Assembly (NCBI RefSeq): GCF_943912385.1
Contig: NZ_CALTTY010000023.1
Span: forward strand, 1 to 18,953
Length of the DNA: 18,953 nt
Source of the DNA: an uncultured Anaerococcus sp.
Lineage (GTDB): Bacteria; Bacillota; Clostridia; Tissierellales; Peptoniphilaceae
Direction of reading: 5' to 3'
The notes under the pieces were generated by a model. It worked only from the letters and a program-made list of their open reading frames with translations, was not told the origin of the DNA and ran no database searches. How positions within the stretch are numbered: position 1 is the stretch's first letter; each line of letters begins with the position of its first letter. Shown in pieces: positions 1-7,699 of the stretch. The position numbers were made by a program, and so were the translations under genes.

Positions 1-1160
1 CTAATATATAATTTAGAAGATGTTAGGGGGTCCTCATTGATATCAATGAGGATTGCGCCTATTAATCTTATATCTGATTCTTTATTAGGAAATATTCTAA
101 TTACTTTTTCACGTCTTCTAACTTCCTCATTTAATCTTTCTAGGCAATTAGTGGATTTAAGTCTACTATGGATTACATCGTTAGCTAAATAGGCAAAGGC
201 ATCTTCAAATCCTTCATCTAGGGTGTTTAGAGAGTTTTGAAATTTCTTTTCACTTTCGTATTTTAAGAATATCTCATCTTTCATTTTTCTTGCTAAGTTT
301 ACATCTTGGATTTTAAATAGTGATTTGATGTCAGTTCTAAATTCTTCAGTATTTTTCTTTGGTGCTTTTGATAGGATATTTCTTAAGAAGTGTACCTGAC
401 ATCTTTGCCATATAACATTTAAGAATGTCTCTTTTATTGCTTTTACTAGGCCTTTGTGGGCGTCTGATATTACCATTTTAAGGCCAAATAGTCCTCTAGA
501 TTTTAAGTATTCAAAGAAGTTTGACCATGAGTATTCACTTTCACTAGAACTTAGATCTAAGCCTATGATTTCTCTATTTCCTTTTTTATTTATTCCTATG
601 GCAATATGACATGCTTTCGATACTACTCGATTGTTTTCCCTTACTTTTATGTATACTACATCTACAATCAGATAAGGATACTTTATCGTACTTAAGTCAC
701 TATTTCTCCATAGTTTTACTTCTTCATCTAACTCTTTAGTTAGGGATGATACAAAGGATTTAGAATATCTTTTACCACATATATTTTCTATTACCTTGGA
801 TACTTTTCTTGTTGATACTCCTTGTACATACATTTCTAGCATTGTTGTGATTAAAGCTTTTTCATTTCTTTGATATCTTTCAAAAATTTCTGCCGAGAAT
901 TTACCATCTCTTGTTCTAGGTACTCTTAAGGTTAATGTCCCTATTTTTGTTGTATAGTCACGTTCATAGTATCCATTACGGTAAGTGCTCCTGTTAGGGT
1001 ATCTTTGATAGGCTCTATTTTCTAGATATTCATCTCTTTCTCTTTCCATAAGCTCGTTAAATACTTTGGTTAGAATATTTCTTGCTATGTCGTTTTTGAC
1101 TTCAGTATTGATTAAATTTTGAATATCTCATATGTTTAATGAAAAATGTAATTGGATCAT
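1..1160 (-). pseudogene. IS256-family (mutator-type) transposase, in-frame stop and truncated by window edge
   Basis: This DDE transposase moves the element by cut-and-paste or copy-out. The ATG at 1160-1158 has a good GGAGG at 1170-1166. The frame reads MIQLHFSLNI and then a TGA at 1130-1128, after which it stays open to the left edge (about 375 further codons). Visible family motifs are LIVDVVYIKV (first Asp), ISDAHKGL (second Asp), WQRCQVHFLRNIL, and CLERLNEEVRRREKVIRIFPN (catalytic Glu). About 15-25 C-terminal residues of the usual ~400 lie outside the window. The TGA probably replaces a sense codon such as GGA. The next in-frame ATG is at 1049-1047, which would drop about 37 residues. 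This copy may be inactive unless it restarts there. Confidence 0.85.
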
Positions 1161-1228
1161 ATGTTCCTCCTAGCAGGTTTTTATGGTTAAAAATATTATA
1201 CTGGTTTGGTTTTCAAATAACCTTTTCT

Positions 1229-1254
1229 TTTTAAACAATCATACGGACTCTATC
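1229..1254. repeat. IS256-type terminal inverted repeat
   Basis: This is the outer boundary of the IS. It contains ATACGGACTCTATC on the plus strand, and its outermost base is 1254. The assignment rests on remembered similarity to the IS256 end and on its position about 70-95 bp upstream of the transposase start. The partner repeat is outside the window. Confidence 0.7.
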
Positions 1255-1303
1255 TTGTATATGTAATTGACTTTAAGAAATATAATAAAAACATATATAA
1301 TAT

Positions 1304-1416
1304 TTGACATCGTTATCATTATAGTATATTATATAAGTACAAGACGCAAATAAGTATAGGTTCGTATAAACGAACGAAATAAGTTCTACAAGGAGGTGAA
1401 ACTTTTTTGCTGTAGA
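1304..1416 (+). promoter_or_regulatory. Orphan sigma-A promoter, palindrome and perfect Shine-Dalgarno without a gene
   Basis: TTGACA at 1304-1309 and TATTAT at 1327-1332 are separated by 17 bp, an excellent housekeeping promoter. About 20 nt into the predicted transcript lies the palindrome GTTCGTATAAACGAAC (1360-1375), operator- or hairpin-like. Then AAGGAGGTGA (1390-1399) is fully complementary to the 16S rRNA 3' end, and it sits in the loop of a potential hairpin, TCTACA (1385-1390, overlapping the SD by one base) with TGTAGA (1411-1416). The only well-placed start is TTG at 1407, which meets a stop after one more codon. I see no real coding sequence behind it. Confidence 0.55.
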
Positions 1417-1662
1417 GGTTATTATATAAATTAATAATTGACTAATACAAAACATATAAAAAACACTATGTTTTTATTGGTGAATTATAGATATAAATGT
1501 TAATCTCAATGAATAATATGACTATAAAATAATTTTTTTGAGATACATAATTATTCTAAATACTTTATAATATGATGGAATTTACATATTTATAAGTTAA
1601 ATATTTTTGTGCAGCAAAGAAAACGTTATATAAAAGTTAGATTAAAAGCGGTGATTCTAATT

Positions 1663-1712
1663 GATGTTTAACTAATCGCTTATATTAGATGTTTAATTAA
1701 TCGATTATATTA
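1663..1712 (+). repeat. 25-bp imperfect tandem repeat, candidate operator of the catabolic cluster
   Basis: Two adjacent 25-bp copies (1663-1687 and 1688-1712) each begin GATGTTTAA and end TTATATTA, with two mismatches. The second copy contains the perfect palindrome TAATCGATTA; the first has the degenerate form TAATCGCTTA. They lie 92-141 bp upstream of the permease start. A paired operator for the IclR regulator encoded at 6913 is a reasonable inference but is unproven. A TATAAT at 1566-1571 has only a poor -35, so I cannot place the cluster promoter with confidence. The rest of 1417-1803 is AT-rich with no gene that I can support. Confidence 0.5.
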
Positions 1713-1803
1713 AAAGAGTACACCGAGAAATAGAAGAAAAATTAACGAGTTATGAAGATTTATGATTAATTATTTGTCAAGTTACGCAATTTAGGAGGAA
1801 AAA

Positions 1804-3174
1804 ATGACAAGTGGTTTATTATTATTTAATTTAGTTTTAGCTATCGCCATTATTATTGCAGGTATAGTTGTTTTAAAACTCAACCCGTCGATATCTCTGA
1901 TAGTAGCATCGATAGTTTTGGGTATAATGAGTGGGTTTACAAGCTTAGAAACAGCTGAAATCATATCTACAGGCTTTGGAGATATGATGATTTCAATAGG
2001 TTTACCTGTAGGATTTGGAGTTATTCTAGGTCAACTTATGTCAGAAACAGGATGTGCTGAAGTAATTGCTGATTCGATATTAAAAGTATTTAAGGGAAGA
2101 GCAGCTATATTCGGTGTAGCTTTTGCTGGATTAGTATTAACAATACCGGTTTTCTTTGATGTAGCTGTAATTATTTTAATGCCTATTGCAATGGCAGTTT
2201 CTAAAAAAACTGAAAAACCTCTTCCATTAGTAATTGGATTTTTAGTTATGGGTGCGGCTATAGGCCAATCTTTAATTCCACCAACACCTAACCCATTAGC
2301 AGCTGCAGAAATTTTTGGTTTTGACGTTGGTATTATGTTGATAGTTGGAATAATTGTTGGTGCTATAACATGTTTCTTAAGCTGTATCGTATATAATAAA
2401 TTATTTAATACAAAAGGCTTCTGGAAACCAGAAAAAGACGAAAATATAGCTTTTAAATCTATCGAAGAGAATATTGAAAGTCACAATGTAAGTAATGTAG
2501 AAAAAAGACCAAATGCATTGATAGCATTTTTACCAATAGTCGTTCCTGTTGTTTGTATATTAATGGGTACATTAGGAAACGCTATGTTTGATGAAAATCC
2601 ACCAGAGTTAATGCTTTTCTTAGGAAACAAAGTTGTTGCAATGCTTCTAGGTGCAATAGTATCTTATATAATTGGTTGGAAGTATTTAGGAAGAGAGATG
2701 AGTGATGAAGTAGCTTCTAGAGGTTTAGCAACAGCAGGTATGGTATTATTAATTACAGGTGCTGGTGGATCTTTTGGTAGCGTCATCAAAGCAACAGATA
2801 TAGGTAACGTTTTGGTATCTTCACTAGGTATTGACACAGGTAATTCAGTAGCTATATTGTTATTTGCATATTGTGTAGGCATGGTATTTAGGGTAGCGCA
2901 AGGTTCAGGTACAGTTGCTGGGATCACATCAATGCAAATAATGGCTTCAATGTCATCAATGATTCATATTCATCCTGTTTATGTAGCGATAGCTTGTCTA
3001 GCAGGAGGAAATAGTATTGGTCACGTTAATGATAGTGGATTCTGGGTATCAACAAACTTAGCAGGTTTAAAGGTTACCGGTGGACTAAAAACATATACTA
3101 CTGGTATTTTCATCACTAGTGTTTTCGAGTTACTTGTAGTAATAATTGCAGCATTAATATTTCCAGCAATTTAG
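1804..3174 (+). CDS. GntP-family sugar-acid/H+ symporter
   Basis: This inner-membrane permease probably imports gluconate or a related aldonate with protons and is the uptake step of the cluster. The 456 residues match the usual GntP length (about 440-450). It is almost entirely hydrophobic, with roughly a dozen membrane stretches and one hydrophilic loop around residues 205-240 (KPEKDENIAF onward). Family hallmarks are the N-terminal LKLNPSISLIVASI segment, GVILGQLMSETGCAEVI, the NPLAAAEIFGFD loop, and GHVNDSGFW at residues 406-414. The start has AGGAGG at 1793-1798. The next gene begins 12 bp after the stop. The GntP family also carries other hydroxy acids (glycerate, fructuronate), so the exact substrate is open. 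Confidence 0.9.
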   Translation: MTSGLLLFNLVLAIAIIIAGIVVLKLNPSISLIVASIVLGIMSGFTSLETAEIISTGFGDMMISIGLPVGFGVILGQLMSETGCAEVIADSILKVFKGRAAIFGVAFAGLVLTIPVFFDVAVIILMPIAMAVSKKTEKPLPLVIGFLVMGAAIGQSLIPPTPNPLAAAEIFGFDVGIMLIVGIIVGAITCFLSCIVYNKLFNTKGFWKPEKDENIAFKSIEENIESHNVSNVEKRPNALIAFLPIVVPVVCILMGTLGNAMFDENPPELMLFLGNKVVAMLLGAIVSYIIGWKYLGREMSDEVASRGLATAGMVLLITGAGGSFGSVIKATDIGNVLVSSLGIDTGNSVAILLFAYCVGMVFRVAQGSGTVAGITSMQIMASMSSMIHIHPVYVAIACLAGGNSIGHVNDSGFWVSTNLAGLKVTGGLKTYTTGIFITSVFELLVVIIAALIFPAI

Positions 3175-3186
3175 TTAGGAGTAAGC

Positions 3187-4461
3187 ATGTCAGTAATAAA
3201 AGATTTAGCAAATGAAGCAAAAATACCAAAATTTTACCAAGTAGAACAAATTTTTAAAACAGAACATATCGAAGTTAAAGATATTAAAAAAAAGGTATAT
3301 GAAGAATTAGAAAAAATAGATGTCAACAGCCTGGTTAAGCCAGGCATGACAGTGGCAATCACTTGTGGAAGCCGTGGAATTGCAAATATAAAGGAAATCA
3401 CAAAAGCTATTGGTGAATACTTTATAGAAATAGGGGCAAAACCATTTGTAACAGCTACAATGGGTTCTCATGGGGGAGCAACTGCTGAAGGCCAAAGAAA
3501 AATACTTGCAGATTATGGAGTTACAGAAGAGTATTTAGGATTCCCAGTCAAGTCAAGTATGGAAACTTCTTTTGTAGGAAAAACACCAAAAGGACACTCT
3601 GTTCTTATAGATAAAAATGCATACGAAGCAGATGCTATTTTTGTAGCTGGAAGAATAAAAGCTCACACAGCTTTTGAAGGTCCTCACGAAAGCGGAATCA
3701 TGAAGATGATTACTATTGGGTTAGGAAAACAGCAAGGTGCGGAAGTTGTGCATGAATCTGGGTTTGGGACAGCTCATCACACAATACCTATGTTCGCAAA
3801 AGTTACTTTACAAAATACTAATATAGTAGGTGCATTAGGAATAATTGAAAATGCCTATGATCAGACCTATGACTTGGTCTCTATGAAAAACGAGGAGATT
3901 GATACGGTCGAACCAGAATTACTAGCTTTAGCTAATAGTTTGATGGGGAAAATTTATATTCCTGAAGTAGATGTATTGATAGTAGATAAAATTGGAAAAA
4001 ATATGAGTGGAGACGGCATGGACCCTAATGTAACGGGTAGATTCGGTACTCCTTATAGAAAATCACATTTCAAAAAACAGAGAATAGCAGTATTAGATTT
4101 AACAGATGAAACCCATGGTAATTTTAATGGATTAGGCTTAGCAGACGTGACAACTAAAAGAGTTTACGATAAAGTTGATTTAGATGAGACTTATCCAAAT
4201 GCTATCACTTCTACAGTATTACAAATGGTAAAGATACCTATGGTGCTTCCAGATGATGAAACAGCGATTAAAATTGCTATAAGAAGCTGTAATAATATAG
4301 ATAAAGATAATCCTAGAATAATAAGGATTAAGGATACAATGAGTCTAAAAAATATAGAAGTTTCGGAAGCTTTAATAAACGAAGTTGAGAATAATTCGAA
4401 GATGAAGGTTATATCTGAAGCTTACTGTTTGAAATTTGATGAAGAAGGGAATTTATTCTAA
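3187..4461 (+). CDS. LarA-family (DUF2088) nickel-pincer 2-hydroxyacid racemase/epimerase homologue
   Basis: Likely inverts the C2 hydroxyl of a 2-hydroxy acid. The LarA superfamily includes lactate, malate and phenyllactate racemases and D-gluconate 2-epimerases. The neighbouring GntP permease points to an aldonate here. Key positions fit LarA: His95 in MGSHGGATAEG (like catalytic His108), His160 in GRIKAHT (like His174), Lys173 in GIMKM (the lysine that holds the nickel-pincer nucleotide, Lys184), and His189 in VVHESG (nickel ligand His200). The Lys-to-His spacing is the same, 16 residues. Arg63 in CGSRG may bind substrate. The length of 424 aa is normal. The cofactor makers larB, larC and larE are not in the window. 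AGGAG precedes the ATG, and the stop overlaps the next start (TAATG). Confidence 0.8.
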   Translation: MSVIKDLANEAKIPKFYQVEQIFKTEHIEVKDIKKKVYEELEKIDVNSLVKPGMTVAITCGSRGIANIKEITKAIGEYFIEIGAKPFVTATMGSHGGATAEGQRKILADYGVTEEYLGFPVKSSMETSFVGKTPKGHSVLIDKNAYEADAIFVAGRIKAHTAFEGPHESGIMKMITIGLGKQQGAEVVHESGFGTAHHTIPMFAKVTLQNTNIVGALGIIENAYDQTYDLVSMKNEEIDTVEPELLALANSLMGKIYIPEVDVLIVDKIGKNMSGDGMDPNVTGRFGTPYRKSHFKKQRIAVLDLTDETHGNFNGLGLADVTTKRVYDKVDLDETYPNAITSTVLQMVKIPMVLPDDETAIKIAIRSCNNIDKDNPRIIRIKDTMSLKNIEVSEALINEVENNSKMKVISEAYCLKFDEEGNLF

Positions 4462-4763
4462 TGAATAGTAAAGTTAATGCTATAATTATATCTGAAGCTG
4501 ATAATGTAGCAGTTGCAATTGAACCAATTAATAAGGGTGACATTGTATGTTATCTAGATAAAAAAGACAACCCAATAGAAATTACATCTTTAGATGATAT
4601 AAAGATATATCATAAAATTGCTATAGTTGATATTAACCAAGATGAACCTGTAGTTAAATATGGAGAGCATATCGGTTTCGCGACAAGAGATATAAAAATT
4701 GGTGAACATATTCACGATCATAACATTGAAGGTAGAAGAGAAGATTTAGAATCTATTGAATAA
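4461..4763 (+). CDS. UxaA-type dehydratase small subunit (SAF domain)
   Basis: The 100-residue protein matches the N-terminal SAF domain of altronate/galactarate dehydratases, which in E. coli UxaA and GarD is fused to the catalytic part. Recognisable elements are EADNVAVAIEPINKGD, KIAIVDINQDEPVVKYGE, IGFATRDIKIGEHIHDHN. The HIHDHN end is like the HVHAHN of UxaA and unlike GarD. The gene starts inside the stop of the LarA gene (TAATG) and ends 13 bp before the large subunit, so translation is probably coupled and the two products should form one enzyme. Split SAF/catalytic pairs are known in this family, for example sulfolactate lyase SuyA/SuyB, so the substrate cannot be read from the split alone. 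Confidence 0.85.
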   Translation: MNSKVNAIIISEADNVAVAIEPINKGDIVCYLDKKDNPIEITSLDDIKIYHKIAIVDINQDEPVVKYGEHIGFATRDIKIGEHIHDHNIEGRREDLESIE

Positions 4764-4776
4764 TGAGGAGATTTTC

Positions 4777-5949
4777 ATGACAAGAACATTCTGGGGATAT
4801 AAGAGAAGCGATGGAAGAGTCGGTATTAGAAATCACATTCTGATACTTCCTTGCTCAGTATGTGCATCAGATACAACAAGAATTATTGCTGGTCAAGTTA
4901 AAGAAGCAGTAACATTTAATATGCAATTAGGTTGTTCACAAGTAGGTAAGGACTTTGAATATACACTTAACACCATAGCAGGTTTTGCTGCAAACCCTAA
5001 TATATATGCAACGGTACTAGTTTCTTTAGGATGCGAAAATGCACAATTAAATCTAGTAAAAAAAGAAATTGGAAAAAGAACTAATAAGCCTATAAAATCA
5101 GTAATTATTCAAGAGGAGGGGGGGACTCTTAAAGCTATTGAAAAAGCAACAAGGTATGCAAAAGAATTTTCTGCTGAAGCTAGCATGCTTAGAAGAGAGG
5201 AGTTTCCCGTATCTGAATTAATAATGGGCACAGAGTGCGGTGGATCAGATCCAACTTCAGGGCTTGCTTCAAATGTTTTAATAGGAAAATTATCAGATAA
5301 AATGGTTGAAAATGGTGGAACAACCGTATTGAGTGAAACTACAGAATTTATAGGAGCAGAACATATATTAGCTAGAAGAGCTAAAAATGAAGATATCAGA
5401 AGGAGAATCTACGATATTATTCATAGATATGAAAAGCACATTCATGATAATACTGGTCATGAAGTAAGAGACGGAAACCCATCTCCTGGCAATAAAGAAG
5501 GTGGACTATCCACACTAGAAGAAAAATCATTAGGATGCATTCACAAAGGTGGAAGTACTAATATCAATGGAGTATATGATTATTCAAATCAACTTAAAGC
5601 TGGAGAAGGTTTGGTAATAATGGATACTCCTGGTAATGATCCATCATCAGTAGCAGGAATGATTGCTGGAGGCTGTCAAATAGTGGTTTTCTCTACAGGT
5701 AGAGGAACACCAACTGGAAATCCTATAGCACCAGTTGTAAAAATAACAGGAAATAGAGAAACATCAAAAATAATGACTGATAACTTAGATTGGGATGCAA
5801 GCCCTATTATATATGGTGAAAAAACACTAGATGAGTTATCAGATGAATATTTTGATGAGCTAATAGAGTTTTGCAATGGAAAATTAACTAAGGCAGAAGC
5901 ACTTGGTTATACAGAACTCGCAATACAAAGAGGAGCAAACTTTGTATAA
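4777..5949 (+). CDS. UxaA-type dehydratase large (catalytic) subunit
   Basis: This is the catalytic part of an altronate-dehydratase-like enzyme, expected to remove water from a sugar acid to give a 2-keto-3-deoxy acid. The ATG at 4777 (390 aa) is preferred because GAGGAG ends 6 bp upstream; an in-frame TTG at 4756 lies inside the previous gene and has no ribosome site. Family motifs are GYKRSDGRVGIRNHI (7-21), GCSQVGKD (52-59), SLGCEN (83-88), TECGGSDPTSG (152-162), NPSPGNKEGG (234-243), EKSLG (249-253), TPGNDPSS (284-291), GGC (298-300) and FSTGRGTP (305-312). One oddity: E. coli UxaA and GarD have a conserved His in the segment before GC (SHTYGCSQ, NHLYGCG). Here the sequence is NMQLGCSQ, with Met49 at that place. 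Confidence 0.85.
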   Translation: MTRTFWGYKRSDGRVGIRNHILILPCSVCASDTTRIIAGQVKEAVTFNMQLGCSQVGKDFEYTLNTIAGFAANPNIYATVLVSLGCENAQLNLVKKEIGKRTNKPIKSVIIQEEGGTLKAIEKATRYAKEFSAEASMLRREEFPVSELIMGTECGGSDPTSGLASNVLIGKLSDKMVENGGTTVLSETTEFIGAEHILARRAKNEDIRRRIYDIIHRYEKHIHDNTGHEVRDGNPSPGNKEGGLSTLEEKSLGCIHKGGSTNINGVYDYSNQLKAGEGLVIMDTPGNDPSSVAGMIAGGCQIVVFSTGRGTPTGNPIAPVVKITGNRETSKIMTDNLDWDASPIIYGEKTLDELSDEYFDELIEFCNGKLTKAEALGYTELAIQRGANFV

Positions 5950-5978
5950 ATCATAATTTATACAGGAAGGAGAAAATT

Positions 5979-6878
5979 ATGTGTGAAATTATAGTTCCGG
6001 TAGTAACAGTACTGAACGATAATGAGAAGCCTGATTTTGACGAAAATAAGAAAGTTATTGATTTTCTTATAGATAACGGTGTTGATGGCATATTAGTTCT
6101 GGGAAGCACCGGAGAATTTACAGTACTTGATTATGAAGATAAGTTGCAATTTGCAAAAGAATATTATGAATATACAAATGGTAGAGTCGATTTATATCTA
6201 GGAACTAATTGCCCATCATTCGAAGAGACAGTTAATTTAAGTAACGAAGCTATAAAAATGGGCTACAAAGGAGCAATGGTAATTGGTCCTTATTACTACG
6301 GTACAGATGATGAGAAAATGTACATTTACTATAATGAGTTAGCCAAGCGAGTGGATGGGAATATATATATCTATAACTTTCCAGATAGGTCAGGATATTC
6401 TATTAGTTCAGAAACATACGCAAAATTGGTTAAAGAGAAAAAAAACATTGTTGGTTTGAAAGATTCAGTGCTAGATCCTCTACACACTAACGGATTATTG
6501 AGAGCAACAGAAGAGGTAGATACAAAGGTGTATTCCGGATTTGACGATCAATTCCTTTACAATCTATCAACCGGCGGCTCTGGCTGTATAGGTGGCCTTG
6601 GAAACATAGTTCCTGATATTTGGTCAGATTTAGTTAATGCAACTAGAACAAAGGATTTGGATAGGATTTATAAGTTATCAAACCTAATCCATAAGCTTAT
6701 GCCACTTTATGCTCTAGATTCTAACTTTTCTCATTTATTTAAGAGACTACTAAAAGTTAGGGGCATAGAAATATCACCTAAATCTATTTTCCCTTACGAT
6801 CAACTATCTGACGAAACCTATAACAAGGGTAAGGAAATTCTAGAGAATGTATTAAGTGAGTATGATAAAATAAAATGA
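5979..6878 (+). CDS. DHDPS/N-acetylneuraminate-lyase-family aldolase, probable 2-keto-3-deoxygluconate aldolase
   Basis: This cytosolic class I aldolase probably cleaves a 2-keto-3-deoxy sugar acid to pyruvate and an aldehyde. The 299-residue (beta/alpha)8 protein shows GSTGEF at 42-47 (pyruvate carboxylate binding), YNFP at 132-135 (catalytic Tyr132) and Lys161 in GLKDS (Schiff base). YNFP is closer to KDG aldolases such as YagE than to DHDPS (YNVP) or sialic acid lyase (YNIP). Lysine-pathway DHDPS is unlikely given the neighbours: it follows the dehydratase by 29 bp, with GGAAGGAG before the ATG. No KDG kinase or KDPG aldolase gene is present, which suggests a non-phosphorylated route. Exact substrate and stereochemistry are open. 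Confidence 0.8.
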   Translation: MCEIIVPVVTVLNDNEKPDFDENKKVIDFLIDNGVDGILVLGSTGEFTVLDYEDKLQFAKEYYEYTNGRVDLYLGTNCPSFEETVNLSNEAIKMGYKGAMVIGPYYYGTDDEKMYIYYNELAKRVDGNIYIYNFPDRSGYSISSETYAKLVKEKKNIVGLKDSVLDPLHTNGLLRATEEVDTKVYSGFDDQFLYNLSTGGSGCIGGLGNIVPDIWSDLVNATRTKDLDRIYKLSNLIHKLMPLYALDSNFSHLFKRLLKVRGIEISPKSIFPYDQLSDETYNKGKEILENVLSEYDKIK

Positions 6879-6881
6879 TTG

Positions 6882-6890
6882 TGATATAAT
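6882..6890 (+). promoter_or_regulatory. Extended -10 promoter for the regulator gene
   Basis: TG at 6882-6883 plus TATAAT at 6885-6890 form a perfect extended -10 just after the aldolase stop. No good -35 is visible, which is normal for this class. Transcription would begin near 6897. This excludes the in-frame ATG at 6895 and supports the ATG at 6913 as the start of the IclR gene. Confidence 0.6.
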
Positions 6891-6912
6891 AGCTATGATG
6901 ATTGGAGGTCTC

Positions 6913-7698
6913 ATGGTTAATAAATTTCATAATCCAACCTTAAGGGTAATAAAAATATTAGAACTGATCAATAATACAGAAGAGGGATTAACTAATGCAG
7001 AAATCTCTCAAAAATTGGAAATACCAAAAAGTACTTTAAGTCCAATATTAAACACTTTGGAGCTAACAAATTTTTTGGAAAAAAATGATAAAGGATGCTA
7101 TATAGCATCCTTTAAACTTTTTCAACTAGGATTGTCATACTCAGGACACTTAGATGTCTTGTCTATGATTAGAAAACAAATGAAGATTATTGTTAAAGAA
7201 GTATCTGAAATTGTACAATTTGGGATTTTGATAGATGATATGGTTTTATATCTTGAGAAGGTTAACTCTTTTGATAATATAGAAATAGTAAGTTCTGTTG
7301 GAAAAAAAATACCAGCAGTATATACGGCTTTAGGAAAAGCCTTACTTTCTGGATACTCAGATAAAGATATATCTAAAAAGTATGAAAATTATAAATTCGT
7401 TAAATACACAGAAAATTCCATTGATAGCCTAGAGCAGCTATTGATAGAAATAAATGGAGTTAGGGAAAAAGGCTATGCTAAAGAAAGTAAAGAATTCACT
7501 CTAAACACATCTTGTATAGCTGTACCAATTAGAGAAAGCGGAGTAATAAAAGGCGCTATGTCTGTTACATACCCAGTCTTTAGAGCAACTCCTAACAAAG
7601 AATCACATATTATTAATGCATTGCTAGAACAAAAAAATATTATAGAAGACATTATAAAAATACAAAACTTGAAATTAGATTTTGTGGGAGAAAGATAG
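6913..7698 (+). CDS. IclR-family transcriptional regulator (KdgR-like role)
   Basis: DNA-binding regulator, probably of this cluster and probably responding to a pathway intermediate. Winged helix-turn-helix at about residues 8-65, with LTNAEISQKLEIPKSTLSPI as the recognition region. Residues about 80-250 form the IclR effector-binding domain (KKIPAVYTALGKALLSGY; CIAVPIRESGVIKGAMSVTYP). The 261 residues are typical of the family. The ATG at 6913 has GGAGG at 6904-6908; an ATG at 6895 has none. An extended -10 just upstream suggests the gene can be transcribed separately from the cluster. Candidate operators are the tandem repeat at 1663-1712. IclR members act as repressors or activators, so the sign is unknown. 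Confidence 0.88.
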   Translation: MVNKFHNPTLRVIKILELINNTEEGLTNAEISQKLEIPKSTLSPILNTLELTNFLEKNDKGCYIASFKLFQLGLSYSGHLDVLSMIRKQMKIIVKEVSEIVQFGILIDDMVLYLEKVNSFDNIEIVSSVGKKIPAVYTALGKALLSGYSDKDISKKYENYKFVKYTENSIDSLEQLLIEINGVREKGYAKESKEFTLNTSCIAVPIRESGVIKGAMSVTYPVFRATPNKESHIINALLEQKNIIEDIIKIQNLKLDFVGER

Positions 7699-7699
7699 A

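Larger units (their letters stand above)
1..1254 (-). mobile_element. IS256-family insertion sequence, one end only
   Basis: The element holds a minus-strand IS256-type transposase and ends at a terminal inverted repeat near 1229-1254. Read from 1254 downward, that end begins GATAGAGTCCGTATGATTG. This closely matches the IS256 terminal repeat as I remember it (GATAAAGTCCGTATAATTG), and no alignment was run. The other end and any target-site duplication partner lie left of the window; the duplication would start at 1255. The IS sits upstream of the sugar-acid cluster and reads away from it. Confidence 0.85.

Noticed and set aside
1273..1455. Minus-strand 60-codon frame.
   Set aside because: AT-rich, no ribosome site, lies across the orphan promoter and palindrome, and shows no protein-like composition.
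1618..1632. GAAAACGTTATA looks like a catabolite-response (cre) site.
   Set aside because: Three mismatches to the core and only half of the dyad is present.
4461..5949. Sulfolactate lyase (SuyA/SuyB) as the identity of the split dehydratase.
   Set aside because: The split layout fits, but the neighbours (GntP, KDG aldolase, KdgT) point to sugar acids. Kept only as an alternative.
5979..6878. Lysine-pathway DapA.
   Set aside because: YNFP instead of YNVP, and the catabolic neighbours make an aldolase role more likely.
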